From positions 40,200,136 through 40,264,135 of the forward strand of contig OX328123.1 of NCBI GenBank assembly GCA_946811695.1: a stretch of DNA of 64,000 bases. The letters are read 5' to 3'. The position numbers and the translations under genes are program-made. The stretch is from Gonocerus acuteangulatus (taxonomy: Eukaryota; Arthropoda; Insecta; Hemiptera; Coreidae). The notes beneath the pieces were generated by a model. That model made no database searches and had not been told where the DNA came from. It worked only from the letters and a program-made list of their open reading frames with translations. How positions within the stretch are numbered: position 1 is the stretch's first letter; each line of letters opens with the position of its first letter. This document shows, in pieces, positions 60,085 to 64,000 of the stretch.

Positions 60085-60168
<84 letters not shown>
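60085..60168. repeat. (TA)n-(TG)n microsatellite
   Basis: TA repeats pass into TG repeats at about 60142. Confidence 0.95.
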
Positions 60169-60172
<4 letters not shown>

Positions 60173-61740
60173 ACACCGTATCAAAACTGACGAAAAATGT
60201 CCAGCAAGATGTTTTTGTTTTTGTTTTTTTTTTGTAATGTTTAAAATTAATACAAATACCGTTTTATCCCACTGAAATTTTTTGAAGGTATCATAAGTAT
60301 GCTGTGTTTATAGCTTCCCAATATATTTGGGCAGCAGACTTTATTTTTAAATAAACATTTCACTAGTAATATTCATCCCTAGTTTGCTCGAATTTTTTTT
60401 GGATGTTATAAATTCGTTATTTGTATTTCATTGGTTTAAATTACACTTGTTAGAATACTTTTTTTTATTCTTTAATTTAGTCTGTTAGGAATGACCCAAT
60501 TCTTAACTTATTCTTGGTTTCTTAGTAAAGTAAAAACTAATCGTTTTAAAAGTGTATTTCTGAGTTTTGATAATCAGGTATTTGACTTTATTATTAGTGC
60601 CTAAAATACACATGATCAGTGCAGAGTATATGACGTTATTAGAGACATTCTGAAATTTTCAAAAATTACTCTGAAAATCGAAGATCTGAATTTCACACGA
60701 AATTACATTTTGTGAGAAAAGTGTTCACATAGTGAATGAAACCGGTAAAATCCGGTCAGAGTTGATTCTTCTACAATAAACAAGTCTTGTGCTTTACTTT
60801 TTTATGAACAGATTTTGATATATTTAGATGAGAAGGCACTTAACTCACACAGATAACCTCCTAGAAGAGAGGTACATTACATTTGATAATGTAAGACGAT
60901 TTTAAAAGTGAAGCTAATTGAAGCAATTGGCTGTCATTATCAGTAAATGATTCTTGAACAGTTTATTTAAGTGGTACAATAATTGGTTTGTTGCCAAATT
61001 ATGGTTAGTTAGCAATTTATTATGGTTAAAACCGTTATTGTAAAATCGTAATGGAATAGATAAACTTGCTTTGGATAGCTTTTGTAAAAGATTTAATTTT
61101 GAACAGAAAAATGATATTTCGTCTCGGGAAGAGTCAGTATTAGTTCACGATTCTAATAAAATGTTTTCGCTATTTGTGTAGTTAAAATCTTTGCCCGTAA
61201 TAAATCTGACAATTTCGTGAGTACATATTTACAAATTATTTTGAAGCAAAAATAAGATGTATATGTTTTTTTAGGGAAAGTGTTGTTAATCATGATCCAT
61301 TTTGTTTTCAAATTAAGCTTAAAGAGATAATAGAAAGTTCTATTATAGGATATTTCTTATCCTGTTTTAAAAATTAAAGTGATTTATAAGGCATGTGCAG
61401 GCAGTGGCAAATCTCAATTCTCCTTTTAGTCAAATTGTAACTAATACTGTAAATAGTTGTGATGCTGCACCTTAAGTTTACATTGGAATCCCTCTTGACG
61501 GTAGATTGTAAACAAGGATGCGTGTATTTGATGGATATGATGATTAATGTTTGATAAGATCTATCAATACAAGCATCCCTCATAGAAATGTCTGTAGCAT
61601 CTACAAAGCAATCCCCTTCTCATCACAAATAATCAGTAATCTATTAATCATTGAAGACAACTGGATTTCAAACTCCAGAAACTGCCCAAGGGCTTGTCAA
61701 GCTCTTACGAATGATGATCATTCTAATCGAAACATAGGTT
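60169..61740. other. Intergenic, nothing recognised
   Basis: AT-rich, with no repeat family or gene seen. Confidence 0.35.
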
Positions 61741-62130
61741 TCACAGACAGCTTCCTCTCGGAGCCATGTTGATGTGTATTTTCGCTCTGCCCAGTCTTTG
61801 CAAGAGGCAGGAGAACAAACGACTCGACAAATCCAGCAGCGCGCAAAACAACAACGCTTCCCGAACAAACGACTGGCCTAGCGTTGACATTCGTTGGTTG
61901 GCTGACTTTGGCTCTTTGCCCAACAGGGCCTGGAGGGTTGTCCAACCAGCTAGACGAGGTCAATCAAAACGTCATAGCTCGTGGGGTGCTTTATCAAGTG
62001 TCATGGTGGGCCCTGTCCACCGAACCACTCTGACGTCAGTTGGCCCCTGTTATCAGGAGCCTTCTTCAATAGACTCCTCCCCTAGATTGTAGTGATAATA
62101 GGGGCCCCGGGCGACAGATCGTACCCCCGA
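61741..62130 (+). other. GC-rich island with a 108-residue frame
   Basis: About 390 bases at roughly 50% GC with frequent CG dinucleotides, in a window otherwise near 30% GC. An ATG at 61766 opens a 108-residue frame (MLMCIFALPSLCKRQENKRL to SSIDSSPRL) and the other strand is also partly open. No family was recognised. A promoter/first exon of a host gene or a foreign insert are both possible. Confidence 0.25.
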
Positions 62131-64000
62131 CTAGGAGGCTTTGACAGCTAATCGCTTCATATCGTTCTCTATTCTCATGTCACATCTTTCGATGGCTTCA
62201 ATCTCATTCATTTTATGGCCTCTTAAAGCTTTTCCTATTATTGAAGTTTGTTCTGGGCATTTTAATGGCTTAAGCGCAGCCCTAAAAAAAAAGAATCAAA
62301 ACAAATATTTACACATTAAAAAGGACCGAAAATCAGTGAAAAATTGTAATTTTGAGTTAGTATAAATATGAAGTATCCGTTATTCTACCCTTTATGGCTA
62401 CGTGATTCCCCGAATGTAACCGTCTACCCAGTAACATTAAAAGGTCACCATTTGACAGAGGAATCATTTTATATGTGACTCCAAGAGGATGCAACATTTT
62501 AAACCAAAACCATAGAATAATACAAAATGTTCTCTCAGCTATTACGTCAATACATCCAATTTTCGATGGATTCTTCATGAAAAAATGTCGATGCAACTGT
62601 TCCTTGAACGTCTCGAGGATACTGAACAATCTTGCTCCAAGAAGAATTGGCCCATTCTGCGTATTGGTTGATGAAGTCGTGCAAATATAATTCTCAACAC
62701 ATTAAATGATATTTTATAGTACTCGAATAAATATGTTTCACATCCCGAAAGCAGTAAGTGATGTTTCAGTTGCAAAACTAGAAGCGACTTTGAAATACCT
62801 AGGAAACTGTTAGCAAGGGCAGATGTGCTACATGGTCAAAGCTTAAAAAAAATTACTCAAGGATATTCTTGTGTTTTGTCAGTGGATATTGATCTAAGAA
62901 GATGGCAATTTTCATAAGAATATATTATTCAAATAGCTATGCCGTGTTTCCTTTTATACTTCTTTCCACTTAAAATCACTTTGCGCATGTTGTTTTTTAT
63001 GCTGAAAATAGAATAAGTAATTAGTTAATTATAATGCAAATTACAGAAAGCTAGCGAACCGCCATTTTGTGTGTGAAACTAACCGCAGCTGGCCTAACGT
63101 CACGTTATCCCCTCCACGTGGATCATACATTCGGCGTGGAAATATATTCCGTTTCCCCGGGAAATTCCATGGTTCTCGCCTGCCATTTTTGTATGAATAA
63201 TAATATTTACGATGATAGATAGAGATAGCGACCGTTGCAAGAACGGAAGGGAAGCGGCGACCATGAGAACATGTGCAAATAGTTGGAAAGATGGCGTGTT
63301 TTTCCTCATCATGTTTCTCATGGAAATTTCATAATATCCCTTTGTAATTCCGCTGTAGGCTCCTGAACACTTGGTTTTTACATCGAGAAATATAATTATC
63401 TTTCCAACAGCTTTTGAATATAATATAATACTAATTTAAAGTAGTTCATTGCTCTCGTCACAGGCCCATTGACTAGCAAAATAAAAAACAAACTATTCAT
63501 TATAAAAAAAATCCATCTTAATCGCGAGAATTTACTGTAATAAAAACAATACAGATTCACTGCTTGCAACTGTTTTTAAGAGTACAATATATAATGGTAT
63601 ATTATAGAAATAATATACCAGACACAGTGGAAATAAACTTAAAGTAAATTATTTGATTTTTATGAAACCTGTTCTGATGAATGATCTAATTTGGAATTAA
63701 AATAAATATAAAAACATTTAACGCTTTATAATATTTATTACATTACACTTACAGTTAATAAAAATTAATAAATTACTAGCTGAATACCCGTGCTTCGTCA
63801 CGGCAGATAAGTAGTTATTTTATTACGTTAAATAATGTATATTAAAAATTAACGCTACTCTTTAATTTTGTGTAGTTTATTATTGCACGGCTCCCGTCAT
63901 ACTATTTGCTATTCATCAATTGATTAGTAATCAAAGTATAATGTTTCTTGACTCGGGAGCGCTCCGGACCAGTCAACAAAGAGATGACCTAGAGATACCC
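62131..64000. other. Mostly AT-rich, no recognised gene
   Basis: Overlapping frames of 60-90 residues at 62357-62775 show no motif. CTGAATACCCGTGCTTCGTC at 63779 is a short hairpin-prone string of the kind found in dispersed arthropod repeats, but its extent cannot be set. Confidence 0.35.

Overview
The window reads as repeat-dominated, AT-rich nuclear DNA of an invertebrate animal, probably an arthropod. The evidence is the low GC content, dozens of (AT)n arrays and long A/T homopolymers, three RNA-derived SINE families (two tRNA-type, one 5S-rRNA-type), relics of Tc1, pogo-like and mariner-like transposases, and an R2-like non-LTR reverse transcriptase. The species cannot be named from the sequence. 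No host protein-coding gene could be identified with confidence. Nearly all long reading frames are microsatellite, satellite or transposon artefacts.

The most coherent system is a set of two related non-autonomous families, here called A and B. They share a 5' block beginning AGTCCG, a short motif just inside it that recurs inverted at the 3' end, AT-microsatellite cores, and a 3' hairpin running into CTAA or CTAG. This is the layout described for Helentron-associated elements (DINE-1/HINE). Family A lies at 24.2-27.3 kb, 46.2-46.9 kb (minus), 49.5-50.0 kb (minus) and 57.1-58.4 kb. Family B lies at 17.4-18.35 kb (minus), 23.4-24.0 kb, 33.2-34.2 kb (minus), 34.5-34.9 kb (minus) and 36.2-36.3 kb. 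Isolated hairpins of the same kind sit at 0.82 and 4.80 kb. An 81-bp satellite at 9.2-10.2 kb carries the family-A 3' terminus in every unit.

Region by region: 0-5 kb has a 17-copy 26-bp minisatellite, a tRNA-SINE split by a 697-bp foldback MITE, and a 1.2-kb pogo-like element with repeated GTACCTTTGACC motifs. 8-10.3 kb has a 1-kb foldback and the 81-bp satellite. 14-19 kb has SINEs, a LINE C-terminus, a hairpin and a family-B element. 19.4-22.2 kb is a 46-copy, 59-bp satellite that appears to have grown from the head of a tRNA-SINE. 22.8-27.3 kb has a Tc1 relic inserted in a family-B copy, a hAT-type MITE with a perfect 8-bp target duplication, and family A. 28-37.5 kb has further SINEs, a foldback MITE, family B copies and a 5S-derived SINE. 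40.4-40.9 kb is a degenerate compound repeat. 43.9-46.9 kb has a tRNA-like segment, a 5S fragment and family A. 49.5-51.6 kb is a set of nested inverted repeats around AT arrays and a SINE. 54.2-55.8 kb is the R2-like reverse transcriptase relic, and 56.1-58.4 kb a mariner-like relic plus family A. 59.8-60.2 kb is another SINE bracketed by AT arrays. 61.74-62.13 kb is an unexplained GC-rich island.

These parts do not form a pathway. They record layered transposition, with elements inserted in elements, and the conversion of transposon ends and heads into satellites.
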